40,197 nt of DNA from Clostridia bacterium (GCA_017545225.1 JAFWPR010000060.1:1-40197), one strand, 5' to 3'. Numbered from the stretch's first letter, positions 1-8,737 are shown. Numbers and translations are program-made. The notes: generated by a model not told the origin, from the sequence alone.

Positions 1-474
1 CTCTTCAAAATAGATACAGTGCGGAGCGGCGGTGAATTTCGCCGCCAGCTCGTTCGGATTGTACAGGCAGTGTCTGTCGTGGTTGCCCCAGATCGGAGCG
101 TAAACGAAACCGTATTCCTCGGCTTTGCCCTCGATATAATCGATGAAGGTGTCGAGGTGGTAGGAATTGGCCAGCATGAACGTGTCGCCTGTCAGCTCGA
201 CGAGGTCGATCTTCGCCGACGCGCCCTGAGTCGCGGCGATATGGTCGCTGACCTCTTTCAGCAGTTTGTCGAGATACCGGGTCGACGATTTCGTCGACGA
301 GTTGACGTTCCAGTGGATATCCGTCAGCTGAAGAACGTTGAACCCGTCGTGATACCGGACGGTGAAGACGTAATCCTCAAGATGCTGAGAGGAACTTATC
401 TTCTCCCCCGAGCACCCGACGAACGCCGTCAGGATCACCGCCGCCAGAAAGATGCACAAGAGACTCTTTTTCAT
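1..474 (-). CDS. Calcineurin-like metallophosphoesterase lipoprotein (3' end outside window)
   Basis: 158 codons are visible before the left edge cuts the gene. The start (ATG at 474) is preceded by GGAGGAG about 5 bases upstream. The N-terminus is a lipoprotein signal: MKK, a hydrophobic stretch and a lipobox FVGC with Cys21, so the protein should be membrane-anchored outside the cell. The body has the family's metal motifs in order: D-I-H (in LTDIHW, about residue 48), G-D (in LTGDTF, about 90) and GNHDRH (about 133). These are ligands for the two-metal centre of calcineurin-type phosphoesterases. Substrate cannot be told; secreted relatives act on phosphomono- or diesters, including nucleotides. 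It lies downstream of the SLH glycosidase on the same strand, 129 bp away, and has its own promoter, so it need not be in that operon. Confidence 0.85.
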   Translation of the reverse strand, partial: MKKSLLCIFLAAVILTAFVGCSGEKISSSQHLEDYVFTVRYHDGFNVLQLTDIHWNVNSSTKSSTRYLDKLLKEVSDHIAATQGASAKIDLVELTGDTFMLANSYHLDTFIDYIEGKAEEYGFVYAPIWGNHDRHCLYNPNELAAKFTAAPHCIYFEE

Positions 475-546
475 AACTCCTCCATTTTCAAAAATCCGGT
501 CGGAACGGAGCCGGGCCCGAGGGTCCTGCCCGCCGTTTCAGTACGT

Positions 547-575
547 ATTGTACCGCACGTTCGATTCGCCGTAAA
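547..575 (-). promoter_or_regulatory. Promoter for the phosphoesterase lipoprotein
   Basis: On the minus strand TTTACG (570-575), a 17-base spacer and TACAAT (547-552) form a sigma-A type promoter. It lies about 75 bases upstream of the ATG at 474. Confidence 0.5.
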
Positions 576-603
576 GCGATAATATCCGACGAAGAACGCT
601 TCC

Positions 604-2241
604 TCAGTTCTCGAGATAACTGAGGAACAGAGCGTAGAAGCAGAGCATTGCGCCCTGGCCGTAGGTAAGGTTTTCGTCGTGCTTGTCGCTGTAGGAGCCG
701 AATCCTCCGGAACCGCCCGAGGCGCCGCGCACCTGCCCGTCGTACACGTCGGTCAGCCCCGCTTTAGCGATCGCCTTGACCGTCTTGTCGCTTACGCAGG
801 CCGCAAGACCCGCCTGCTTCGCCATCATGACCCCCCACATGATCTTGCCCGTCGCGGAGGTGTCCGAATCGGCGTCCGGGACGGAAAGGGTCCAGCCGAA
901 TTTGTTCTCCGGCTTCAGCCGCTTGAAAGTGAATTCAATGAACTTCTCGCACTTCGCGTTGACCTCGTCGTCGCCGCAGTAACGCATCACGCTTCCGATC
1001 GCCAGCATCAGATAGCCGGTGCCTCTGCCCCAGCCCATCTCGCCTTGATAAGCGCCGTTTCCGGAGTAGCCGTGATACGCGTAGTACACCAGCGGGACCA
1101 CGCCCATTTTGAGATAATTCGACACCTGAAGAACGGCTTTTGCGCGCACGTCTTCGTCGCCGAATTCCGCGCCCCAGCGGGCGAGCAGCGGCGTCACCAT
1201 CCCGGTGCCGTCGACGTAGACGTCGTTGTTGTCGTTTCCGTCGTATTTGATCTCGCCGTACGCGTCGGTGCGCCTTCTGAGGATCCCCTCGAGCGCTTCG
1301 CGCGCGAGAGTCAGATATTTTTCCTCACCGGTGCGCTTATACATCTCGAGCATCGCGTAACCCGCAAGGCCCGAGTCGGCGGAGATCGCTCCGTTTCTGT
1401 CGTGATGGCTCCACCACGTGTCCGCGTATTCCTCGACCGCCTCGTATCTGCCGAGTTCGGCGAGCCCCATGAGGATGAGGCCGTTGCCCCAGACGTGAAG
1501 ATCCGCGAGGGTGGAGTTCGGATCCGCGGCGAGGCGCGCCATTTCATCGCGGAGCATTTTTTCGGAGTACTCGGCTATTTGATCGACGTACGGGCGGTAA
1601 TAGTCCGCGAGCGCCGTGAACTCGGTCTTGTCGAACCTCATGAGGATCGTCGCGACCTGCTCCCTCGTCGCAAATCCGCCGGGGTCGAGCTGAGTTTTCG
1701 TCACGCCTCCGATGAGCTTCACGCCGACCGCCCAGCCGATCGCCTCTTCTGCGTATGAACTGATCTTTCCGCGGTCGGTGAACGGCGACAGATCGCCTCT
1801 TTCGTCAACGAGCAGATTCTTCGCGTCGCAGTAACGGAACAGGATCGCAGCCAGCTGTTCTCTGGTGATGCTTCCGTCCGGATCGAACGCCGTCTCGCTC
1901 ACGCCGTTGACGACTCCCTTCGACTTCGCCCACGCGACGGCGTCGGTGAACCACTCGCCCGAAGGCACGTCGTCAAAGCCGCTTGCCTCTGCCGGTTCGG
2001 GTTTGCCCTCGACGCGCCACAGGACCGTGACGACCATCGCGCGGGTCATCGTCCCCTCGGGGTCGAATCTTCCGCCGCCGACGCCGTTCATAAGGCCGCG
2101 GTCGTAAGCGTACCCGACCGCCTCGCTGCTCCACCGGTCGGTCTCAACGTCAACAAAAGGAGATTTTTCCGCGAGCGCGGTCGCGGAGAAGACGCCGCAC
2201 AGCGTCAGCGCCGCCAGGACAAAGGAGAGTATCTTTTTCAT
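604..2241 (-). CDS. SLH-anchored GH88/GH105-like glycoside hydrolase
   Basis: 545 aa. The start is the ATG at 2241, which begins MKKILSF after GAGGCGG; an upstream in-frame ATG at 2256 lies in the ribosome-site region and is less likely. Signal peptide about 1-24 (ending ALA). Three SLH domains lie at about 28-80, 88-140 and 150-205, with TRAM/TREQ motifs typical of SLH binding to pyruvylated cell-wall polymer. Residues about 215-545 form an (alpha/alpha)6 domain. WGRGTGY (near 415) and VDGTGMV (near 350) resemble the GH88/GH105 active-site segments, where the Asp of the W-x-D-like motif is catalytic. These enzymes release unsaturated uronyl residues from lyase products. The surface location is unusual, since most GH105 enzymes are cytoplasmic. 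The paralogue at 24691-26328 has the same length and layout. Exact GH family is uncertain. Confidence 0.85.
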   Translation of the reverse strand: MKKILSFVLAALTLCGVFSATALAEKSPFVDVETDRWSSEAVGYAYDRGLMNGVGGGRFDPEGTMTRAMVVTVLWRVEGKPEPAEASGFDDVPSGEWFTDAVAWAKSKGVVNGVSETAFDPDGSITREQLAAILFRYCDAKNLLVDERGDLSPFTDRGKISSYAEEAIGWAVGVKLIGGVTKTQLDPGGFATREQVATILMRFDKTEFTALADYYRPYVDQIAEYSEKMLRDEMARLAADPNSTLADLHVWGNGLILMGLAELGRYEAVEEYADTWWSHHDRNGAISADSGLAGYAMLEMYKRTGEEKYLTLAREALEGILRRRTDAYGEIKYDGNDNNDVYVDGTGMVTPLLARWGAEFGDEDVRAKAVLQVSNYLKMGVVPLVYYAYHGYSGNGAYQGEMGWGRGTGYLMLAIGSVMRYCGDDEVNAKCEKFIEFTFKRLKPENKFGWTLSVPDADSDTSATGKIMWGVMMAKQAGLAACVSDKTVKAIAKAGLTDVYDGQVRGASGGSGGFGSYSDKHDENLTYGQGAMLCFYALFLSYLEN

Positions 2242-2276
2242 AATGTTCCGCCTCATAACGTAAAAATTTCAATACT

Positions 2277-2305
2277 ATTTTATATCAACCTGCGGCTCCG
2301 GTCAA
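2277..2305 (-). promoter_or_regulatory. Promoter for the SLH-GH88/105 gene at 604
   Basis: Minus strand TTGACC (2300-2305), 17-base spacer, TAAAAT (2277-2282), 36 bases before the chosen ATG. TATAAA two bases upstream is an alternative -10. It is divergent from the promoter at 2328. Confidence 0.5.
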
Positions 2306-2327
2306 GGCAAATCGCCTTGAAAACCCA

Positions 2328-2355
2328 TTGACAATGAAAATATTTGTGATATACT
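2328..2355 (+). promoter_or_regulatory. Promoter for the Gfo/Idh/MocA gene
   Basis: TTGACA (2328-2333), a 16-base spacer and TATACT (2350-2355) with an extended TGA just before the -10. AAGGAG follows at 2408-2413, seven bases before the ATG at 2421. Confidence 0.75.
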
Positions 2356-2420
2356 CAAATCGTGGGGGCTCGCAGCGGCGATAAAACTGCAAACGGAGCG
2401 TTGCCCCAAGGAGAAAATAC

Positions 2421-3680
2421 ATGGACAATGTAAGAGTCGGAGTCCTTGGAGTCAAAAGGGGAACGGCGCTGACGGACTTCTGGGAAGAGGCGGGCGGCGG
2501 CAAATTCGAGGTCGTCGCCGTCTGTGACAAGTGGATCGAGGGACTCGAAGCGGAAAAGGAAAAGCATAAGGATAAAAACATCGCGTATTATTCCGATTTC
2601 GACGATTTCATAAACCACGATATGGACGCCGTCGTGCTGGCTAACTACGGCAGCGAGCACGCTCCGTTCGCCGTCAGGTGCCTTGATCGCGGCCTGCACG
2701 TTTACAGCGAAGTTACCGCCTGCCAGAATATGAAAGAGGCGGTCGAACTCGTCGAGGCGGTCGAGCGGAGCGGCAAGGTCTACGCCCTCGCCGAACAGTA
2801 CTGCTTCATGCCGGCGCCGCGAAGGATGAAAGAATACTACGAGGCCGGTAAACTCGGAGTTCTCGAGCTCGCCGACTGCGAGTACGCGCACGATTCGTCG
2901 GACGCGTGGCACCGCCTCACGTTCGGCGACCCGAACCACTGGCGGAACCGCGCGTATTCCACGTTCTACTGCACCCATTCGATCGGACCGATCCTGCACG
3001 CCACCGGGCTGCGCCCCGTCAGGGTGAGCGGTTGGGAGAGCGCCAACAACGAGAGGCGGACTTCCGTCGGGGCGCGCACCGCGTCTTTCGGAGTGTCGAT
3101 GATAACGCTCGACAACGGCGCGATCGTCAAAGCGGTCAACGGAAACCTGCGGTCGGGAACTCTCTGGTACACGATGTACGGCTCGAAGGGCAAGATGGAG
3201 AGCGCCCGCTCGATCACGAGAGACGGAGGAGTAGGCCACTTCATGGCGGAGCTCTGCGATGAGGACGGCAAGGAGACCCTTGAAGACCTGTATCTCGCCG
3301 GAGACGTTAAGGATCCGGATTACTCGCCCTACGGCAACGCGGAATATGTCTGCTTCGAGGGCTTCATCGACCGCGTCCTCGGCGACGCGGACGCCGATAC
3401 GATCGGAGTATACGAGGCGCTCGATATGACGCTGCCGGGTCTGTTCGCATACCGCTCGATCCTGAAGGGCGGCGTCCCGCTCGAGGTGCCCGATATGAGG
3501 GATCCCGCGACTCGCGAAAAATACAGAAACGACACCCTCTGTACCGATCCCGCGGCGGCGGGCGATATGCTCGTTCCGTCGTATTCAAAGGGAAATCCCG
3601 AGATCGATCCGTCGGTCTATGAAAAAGTCAGACGCAAGTTCCTCGAGGAGATGGAAAAGGGAGAGTTCAAGCCTGAGTAA
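2421..3680 (+). CDS. Gfo/Idh/MocA family oxidoreductase
   Basis: 419 aa, a normal length for the family. The N-terminal 130 residues are a Rossmann NAD(P)-binding fold beginning RVGVLGVKRG. The second half is the alpha/beta dehydrogenase domain, with WHRL near 163 and a histidine-bearing segment THSIGPILH near 190. Family members oxidise or reduce sugars and sugar derivatives, usually in the cytoplasm; there is no signal peptide here. The usual EKP motif, whose Lys takes part in catalysis, appears to be replaced by SEVTAC (about 97-102), so substrate or activity may differ from model members. It is divergent from the SLH glycosidase, and the SLH-CxxH gene starts 67 bp downstream on the same strand, so the two may share a transcript. 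The link to glycan use is contextual. Confidence 0.85.
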   Translation: MDNVRVGVLGVKRGTALTDFWEEAGGGKFEVVAVCDKWIEGLEAEKEKHKDKNIAYYSDFDDFINHDMDAVVLANYGSEHAPFAVRCLDRGLHVYSEVTACQNMKEAVELVEAVERSGKVYALAEQYCFMPAPRRMKEYYEAGKLGVLELADCEYAHDSSDAWHRLTFGDPNHWRNRAYSTFYCTHSIGPILHATGLRPVRVSGWESANNERRTSVGARTASFGVSMITLDNGAIVKAVNGNLRSGTLWYTMYGSKGKMESARSITRDGGVGHFMAELCDEDGKETLEDLYLAGDVKDPDYSPYGNAEYVCFEGFIDRVLGDADADTIGVYEALDMTLPGLFAYRSILKGGVPLEVPDMRDPATREKYRNDTLCTDPAAAGDMLVPSYSKGNPEIDPSVYEKVRRKFLEEMEKGEFKPE

Positions 3681-3747
3681 AGTATTCCGAAAAACCGCAA
3701 CCGCGCCCCGCGTGGGGCATAATGATATTATTTGGGAGGTTACCGCC

Positions 3748-5643
3748 ATGAAAAAACGCATCGCCGTATCGATCCTCGCCGCCGTGATCCTCGTCGCCGC
3801 GGCGCTTGCCGCCGCCGCCGCCTCGCCTTTTAAAGACGTAAAGGCGGGAGAGTGGTACGAGGAATCGGTAAACTACGTTTACGAAAACAAGCTTATGAAC
3901 GGTATGACAGGGACGACCTTCGAGCCCGAGACTCCTATGGACAGGGCTATGCTCGTGACGGTCCTGTACCGCGCCGAGGGTTCGCCTGCGGTGACTGCTT
4001 CGACTCCGTTCACCGACCTGAAGGAGGACTGGTATCTTAATCCCGTCGCTTGGGCTTACGAGAACAAAGTGGTGTACGGTACCTCCGACGTCACGTTCTC
4101 GCCCTCGACCCCTATAACGAGAGAGCAGATCGCGACGATCTTCTACCGTTTCGCCGGATCCAAGGGCCGCGACACTTCCGCCAAGGCGGATATATCCGCG
4201 TTCCCGGACGGCGAGAAGGTCTCCGATTATGCCAAAGACGCCGTGAGCTGGGCGGTCGGAGAGGGCCTCATCAAGGGCAACGCGATCGGCGGGAAGACTC
4301 TCGTCGACCCGCAGGGCAACGCCACCAGAGCGCAGGTCGCCACCATCCTTATGAGATACCTTGAGTCGGGCAAACCCGATACGAGGACTCTCAAAGATAA
4401 GATCGACGAAATGCTCGACACGTACCTCTGCGTAACGCACGGCGATATCAATATCCAGTTCGCGTACACGGGTTCCTCGGTCAGCGAGGAGAACATGGCG
4501 AACATTCTGAAGTCGATCACAGGTCTCAGCGACGAATGCACGGTCGAATTCGACGATTTCGAGAACGACGTCAAATCTTTCTACAGCGGTTTCGGCGACG
4601 GTCAGTACGTTCCCGTAGGCGAGCTCGACGTGACGTTCTCTGATCCCTCGACCGGCGAGACCGAGACGGTTCCGATCAAATTTTCGATCCGCAAGATCCT
4701 TCCGTCAGGCGAGGCGGGCTTCCCGAACGGCGCTCTCGGTATCTGTCCCGAGGACAGGAACCCGGAATTCGTCCTTGCGGGGACCAAACTCGGCGTTCCC
4801 GCCACTCTTGAGGAACGCAAGGTCTACGAATACGAAGGCGAATTCACCGCGGAAGCGATCGAGTCCTTCTTCCGCGAAATGACCGGCCTTTCGGACGCGA
4901 ATACGTATCCGTTCTATATCGCCGGAGCGACGATCGCACAGATCAGGGCGGGCGAGCCGTTCTATCCGTGCTTCGTCGACACCAAAGCTCCCGACGGCAG
5001 GGCAGACCTGATCTGGGTCAGGGCGGTCCTTGATCAGCCGCTTGAGATGCTGATCGAGAACAGGCTCGAAGAGATCGCGTGCATCTATCACAACCACGTA
5101 TACTTCCTGTTTGGAACCAGTTCTACGCTGACGGAGGAGAACCTTTGCCGCGCGTTCACCGAGACGTTCGGAGCCTCCGCCGAGATCACCGACGGATTCG
5201 ACGATATCAAGGCGGATTACGGCGGCGAGGGCCCGGGATACGGAACGGGCGATTATATCGACGTGATGTTCACGAGGGGAGAAGAGTCTTACGAAGCGGA
5301 ATTCTTCCTTTCTCTTGTAAAACAGCCATTCGTCACCTACACCGGCGCGCTTGAGGGCGGTACGCTCGGCTTCTGCTGGGACGATATTCCCGATGAATTC
5401 AGGCACGGGATCGGCGTCGTCGAGTATTACGAGGATGCGCCGATCGTCCTGTCGGCGGATAAGGCGAACGAGGCGGGGATCGAGGAGTTCCTCCGTGAAA
5501 AGGCCGGCCTCACCGACGGGATCTACAAGTTCTATATGGCGTGGATCGAAGAAGGCAAAGCTTACGTATGCTTCACGTACACGGATCCCGTCACCGGACA
5601 GACTTCCGCGACGGGCGCGGGAGTCGATATCGTGATCAACTGA
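3748..5643 (+). CDS. SLH protein with two A-B units of an unrecognised C-x-x-H repeat
   Basis: 631 aa from the ATG at 3748, chosen because GGGAGGT sits 7 bases upstream and the product then starts with a signal peptide (about 1-25). An upstream in-frame ATG at 3619 lies inside the previous gene. SLH domains at about 27-78, 87-137 and 148-206. The remainder is two tandem units that I do not recognise. Part A (about 215-318 and 432-528) opens with C-x-x-H at 228-231 and 445-448, then a beta strand, a helix starting S/T-x-E-E-N, and a G-rich turn. Part B (about 325-425 and 534-631) has G-x-L-G-x-C, a helix E-x-F-x-R-E-x-x-G-L and a C-F near its end. Part A recurs three times in the protein at 10794-15509. 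Function unknown; the Cys/His pairs could bind metal or be structural. Confidence 0.8.
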   Translation: MKKRIAVSILAAVILVAAALAAAAASPFKDVKAGEWYEESVNYVYENKLMNGMTGTTFEPETPMDRAMLVTVLYRAEGSPAVTASTPFTDLKEDWYLNPVAWAYENKVVYGTSDVTFSPSTPITREQIATIFYRFAGSKGRDTSAKADISAFPDGEKVSDYAKDAVSWAVGEGLIKGNAIGGKTLVDPQGNATRAQVATILMRYLESGKPDTRTLKDKIDEMLDTYLCVTHGDINIQFAYTGSSVSEENMANILKSITGLSDECTVEFDDFENDVKSFYSGFGDGQYVPVGELDVTFSDPSTGETETVPIKFSIRKILPSGEAGFPNGALGICPEDRNPEFVLAGTKLGVPATLEERKVYEYEGEFTAEAIESFFREMTGLSDANTYPFYIAGATIAQIRAGEPFYPCFVDTKAPDGRADLIWVRAVLDQPLEMLIENRLEEIACIYHNHVYFLFGTSSTLTEENLCRAFTETFGASAEITDGFDDIKADYGGEGPGYGTGDYIDVMFTRGEESYEAEFFLSLVKQPFVTYTGALEGGTLGFCWDDIPDEFRHGIGVVEYYEDAPIVLSADKANEAGIEEFLREKAGLTDGIYKFYMAWIEEGKAYVCFTYTDPVTGQTSATGAGVDIVIN

Positions 5644-5650
5644 ATAAACG

Positions 5651-5688
5651 AAACAGGCGCGGTCCCTCGGGACCGCGCCTGTTTTTTT
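5651..5688 (+). terminator. Rho-independent terminator after the SLH-CxxH gene
   Basis: AACAGGCGCGGTCCC pairs with its exact complement across a tiny TC-rich loop, and is followed by seven T. It sits between two convergent genes. The T-run favours the plus strand. Confidence 0.9.
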
Positions 5689-5693
5689 ATGCG

Positions 5694-7883
5694 TTATTCG
5701 CCTTTCTCCTCTTTTCCGTCCGGACCGCGGTACTCGAGGCACACCATCGTCAGATCGTCGAACTGCTCCGCGTCGCGGACGAAACCGTCGACTGCGGCGC
5801 GCACGTTTCCGAGGAGCTCCTTCGGCGGCGCATCGGGCGACGTATTGAGAGCGGCGAGCATCCGTTCCGTTCCGAACAGCGCTTTTTCGCCGTCGGTCGC
5901 TTCCGGGACGCCGTCAGTATAGACGAACAGTTTGGAGCCGGGTTTCATCTGTATTTCGTATTCCTTGTATTTTATGCCGTCCATGCCTCCCATTACGAAA
6001 CCGTGCTTGTCTTTCAGCAGCTCGAAGGAGCCGTCAGGCATCTTCAGCGCTGGATATTCGTGACCCGCGTTGGCGGCGGTGATCTTACCGGTGGAGATCT
6101 CAAGGATCCCAAGCCAGACGGTGACGAACATCTCTTCGCGGTTGTGCGAGCAGATCGACGCGTTGGAGTCGGTCAGGATCTGCGCGGGCGTCTTTCCCAT
6201 CTTGGCATTGTTCGCCAGAATGATCATGGACGCCATCATGAACAGCGCGGCGGGAACGCCCTTGCCCGACACGTCGGCGATAAACACGCACAGATGGTCG
6301 TCGTCGATCGTGAAAAAGTCGTAGAAGTCTCCGCCGACCTCCTTCGCAGGGTCCATGGACGCGTAAATATCGAATTCGGATCTTTCGGGGAATGCGGGGA
6401 AGATGCTCGGAAGCATATTCGCCTGGATCCGGGTCGCCAATGAAAGTTCCGCTCCGATGCGCTCCTTTTCCGCCGTGACGTTCTTAACTTCTGAAATGTA
6501 TTCGAGCGTCTTGCCCGAGAGCATGGAGAAGGATTCCGCCATAACTTCGATCTCGTCGTTCGTACGGTAGGCGTCTTCCATGGAGAACTTCAGATCGTCG
6601 CCTCCGAGCGACTGAACTCTGCCGGTGATAGCTTTTAGCGGTTTCACGATGCGTCCCGACAGTATGAAGGCGGCGGTGATCGCAAGAACGACCACGATCG
6701 CAAGAAGTACGATAATCGTAACCAAGGAGCCCTTCATCGCGCTGTAGAAAGCATCTGTCGCTTCTCCCTGAATGGAGTTGAAGCGTTCGAGCATGACTGC
6801 GGCGGGCTGATCCGCAAGCGACTTCGGCACGATGCTGAGCACCGCCCATCCTACGTTATCGATCGGAGATCCGGTTACGTAGCAAGGTTCTCCGTCCACT
6901 TCGATCAGCCGCAGTTCGGTGCTCTTTTCAAGCGAATCGCGCACGAAGGCGGAAAGCTGTTCGTTGTCCGTGTTTCTGAGATCCTGCGTTTCTTCCGGTG
7001 GAAGCACTCTGAAAACGCCCTCCGTCTGAGGAGAAAAGAGAACGTGACCGCTGCTGTTTACTATGCAAATAAAGCTGCCGCTGTTCGCGACGCTGTTGAC
7101 CGCCGCGGAAACGTCGTTCAGGAACATGTCGGCGCCGACGACTGCGACAAGTTCACCGTCATTGTAAACGGGAAACGAGCACATGATGCTGATCTCGCCC
7201 GTGTAGACGTCGGTCGTCACGTCTGTATAGTACAGTTTTCCCGTCTCCGCCGCGCCGGTATACCATTGCCGTTCGCGGATCGGAATGGGGATGATATTGC
7301 CTCCCTCGTCAAACTTGGTGGCGGAGTGGTCGTCTGCTAGAAGCATAACGCCCTCGGGAAGAGCAACGTAGCACGAGTCAACGTTTGAGTCCGCGTAAAC
7401 GGCGGTCATAAGCTCGGTGAGGTTGCCGATCAGCCCGAGTTTATCCCTGATCGCGGGCGAGGAGATATCGACTCCGTCCTCCGTCAGCACCTGAAGGCTG
7501 ATCTCCCCGTCCTTAGCCTTGTCGGGAGGCGCGACTTCGCGGGAAGGGTAGTTCTCCGGATCCGCGAGGAGCTTTCCGGTATAATCGGCTACGATCTTCA
7601 CGACGCGCGAAGCGTCGCCGAAGACGTCCCCGGCGATATACGCCTCCATCTGCGTGCTCCGGATCATATTCGCGTCCAGAACGGCGGCCATCGTCTCCTC
7701 GGATATCGAGGAGATCGACTCCTTCTGCGACTCGCTCGCGCTGCGCACGAGGGCGGTCAGCCTGCCGGACTGGTAAACGATAACGACGGTGTACGCCGCC
7801 ATCATCAGTATGATCGTGATAAGCACGAGGTTGAATATCTTACTCCGTATGCTGCGGCGAGTTCTTCTTTTCTCTTTTTCCAT
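5694..7883 (-). CDS. Membrane sensor PP2C-type phosphatase (dCache-HAMP-SpoIIE/RsbU)
   Basis: About 729 aa from the ATG at 7883; an in-frame GTG at 7889 is an alternative and neither has a strong ribosome site. A basic cytoplasmic tail is followed by TM1 (about 17-38). A large outside domain (about 45-365) looks like dCache, with RERQWYTGA and an FICIVNSSG strand. TM2 is at about 383-408, then HAMP (from GRIVKPLKAI to about 460) and a PPM/SpoIIE phosphatase (about 490-725). Metal-binding aspartates are visible in GGDFYDFF, IADVSGKGVPAALFM, VYTDGVPEATDGE and DDLTMV. Such proteins dephosphorylate anti-sigma antagonists in response to an external ligand. No anti-sigma kinase, antagonist or sigma gene lies nearby, so partners must be elsewhere. 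The outside sensor could detect a small metabolite; that is inference. Confidence 0.9.
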   Translation of the reverse strand: MEKEKRRTRRSIRSKIFNLVLITIILMMAAYTVVIVYQSGRLTALVRSASESQKESISSISEETMAAVLDANMIRSTQMEAYIAGDVFGDASRVVKIVADYTGKLLADPENYPSREVAPPDKAKDGEISLQVLTEDGVDISSPAIRDKLGLIGNLTELMTAVYADSNVDSCYVALPEGVMLLADDHSATKFDEGGNIIPIPIRERQWYTGAAETGKLYYTDVTTDVYTGEISIMCSFPVYNDGELVAVVGADMFLNDVSAAVNSVANSGSFICIVNSSGHVLFSPQTEGVFRVLPPEETQDLRNTDNEQLSAFVRDSLEKSTELRLIEVDGEPCYVTGSPIDNVGWAVLSIVPKSLADQPAAVMLERFNSIQGEATDAFYSAMKGSLVTIIVLLAIVVVLAITAAFILSGRIVKPLKAITGRVQSLGGDDLKFSMEDAYRTNDEIEVMAESFSMLSGKTLEYISEVKNVTAEKERIGAELSLATRIQANMLPSIFPAFPERSEFDIYASMDPAKEVGGDFYDFFTIDDDHLCVFIADVSGKGVPAALFMMASMIILANNAKMGKTPAQILTDSNASICSHNREEMFVTVWLGILEISTGKITAANAGHEYPALKMPDGSFELLKDKHGFVMGGMDGIKYKEYEIQMKPGSKLFVYTDGVPEATDGEKALFGTERMLAALNTSPDAPPKELLGNVRAAVDGFVRDAEQFDDLTMVCLEYRGPDGKEEKGE

Positions 7884-7909
7884 ACGCACCCACTCACTCG
7901 TTTTTTACA

Positions 7910-7938
7910 ATTGTAACATACCGCGGAACGTTTATCAA
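7910..7938 (-). promoter_or_regulatory. Promoter for the dCache-PP2C phosphatase
   Basis: Minus strand TTGATA (7933-7938), 17-base spacer, TACAAT (7910-7915). The start codon lies about 20 bases after the expected transcription start, so the leader is very short. Confidence 0.6.
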
Positions 7939-7947
7939 TAACGCGCT

Positions 7948-8487
7948 TCAACGAGCGAGTCGGGACGGTTCCCGCCGCTCCCGCGACTCGAGCAGATAAA
8001 GACCGCTCGCGGTTGCAGAACCCTCGAACCAGACGGAGTCGTACTCCGTTCCGGGCGGCCTCCCTCGCCGCTCCAAAAGGCGGCGGTAACGGAACCTGAA
8101 AAACGAAGGGATCAGGACGACCGTCGGCATAAAGATACCGAGCCAGATATTCTGGATCCCATGACCCATTTCGTGCGCGCGGAGCCGATCGCTGCCCTCG
8201 GGCGCGATAAAGAACAGTCCCAGCCACAGTCCCCAGTCTATCCCGGGCAGGGAAAAGCCCCGGAACCATCCGTGACGGACGGTCCGATTGCCGCGAAGAC
8301 GCACGAACAAAGCGCCGACCGCGCCGATCAGCACGGCGGGCAGACCCCACGAGAGGGACAGAGCGTAAAACACCCACCGCTTCCTCGGCGCCCTGAAAAC
8401 CGGATCGCGCCTGCACTTCGCGCGCATGATCGCATACAGTACCGCCGATATCGCCAGGTACCCGGCGGCAAATAACAAAAACGTCAT
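7948..8487 (-). CDS. Small membrane protein with a HEMGH (HExxH) motif
   Basis: 179 aa. Hydrophobic segments lie at about 2-20, 38-63 and 110-127, with a shorter one near 84-95. HEMGH at residues 105-109 is a zinc-metallopeptidase type HExxH motif, and FEGSATASG near 160-168 could supply a downstream acidic ligand. Small membrane proteins with an AHE-x-GH-x-IQ motif are familiar from Bacillota, but I know of no assigned function. The C-terminal 35 residues are rich in Arg. It starts 20 bp after the 56-aa gene upstream, so the two are one operon. A ribosome site GGGGA lies about 8 bases before the ATG. A protease role is plausible but not shown; short HExxH motifs also occur by chance. Confidence 0.7.
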   Translation of the reverse strand: MTFLLFAAGYLAISAVLYAIMRAKCRRDPVFRAPRKRWVFYALSLSWGLPAVLIGAVGALFVRLRGNRTVRHGWFRGFSLPGIDWGLWLGLFFIAPEGSDRLRAHEMGHGIQNIWLGIFMPTVVLIPSFFRFRYRRLLERRGRPPGTEYDSVWFEGSATASGLYLLESRERREPSRLAR

Positions 8488-8507
8488 TTTTCAGTCCCCG
8501 TGAACGT

Positions 8508-8678
8508 TTAAGGGTTCGGTATCCCCATCTTTTCTTTCATATCGCCTAAGCTTTTATCGTACTGCGCCCGGGAGATCGCTCCGCTTTTGAGGAACGTGTC
8601 AAGCAGGTCCTTTTGTTTCAGAAACAACTGCCGCTTTTTCTCCTCCGGCGAGAGGGATTCCCAATCGATCTGTCTCAT
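8508..8678 (-). CDS. 56-aa conserved-looking small protein (SHOCT-like)
   Basis: 56 codons on the minus strand from the ATG at 8678 to TAA at 8508. AGGAAGTGA lies 6 bases upstream, and a clean promoter is at 8709-8737. The product is highly charged and helical, with a segment KSGAISRAQYDKSL (31-44) followed by GDMKEKMGI. This resembles the short oligomerising SHOCT-type helix pair (L-x-x-G-x-I-T/S-x-x-x-Y/F) found at protein ends or as free small proteins in Bacillota. It has no signal or membrane segment. It is the first gene of a two-gene operon with the HEMGH membrane protein and may be its partner. Confidence 0.75.
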   Translation of the reverse strand: MRQIDWESLSPEEKKRQLFLKQKDLLDTFLKSGAISRAQYDKSLGDMKEKMGIPNP

Positions 8679-8708
8679 TAAGGTCACTTCCTATCCTGAA
8701 TTCGGCAT

Positions 8709-8737
8709 ATTATAGCACACTCTTCCGCTTTTCGCAA
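8709..8737 (-). promoter_or_regulatory. Promoter for the 56-aa gene / HEMGH operon
   Basis: Minus strand TTGCGA (8732-8737), 17-base spacer, TATAAT (8709-8714), with a TGC extension just before the -10. Confidence 0.75.

Noticed and set aside
3619..3747. Longer N-terminus for the SLH-CxxH protein (start at 3619)
   Set aside because: It lies inside the upstream gene in another frame. The ATG at 3748 has a GGGAGGT site and begins a signal peptide.
7805..8416. Plausible 203-codon minus-strand frame overlapping the phosphatase start
   Set aside because: It overlaps two better-supported genes on the same strand in another frame and has no domain.
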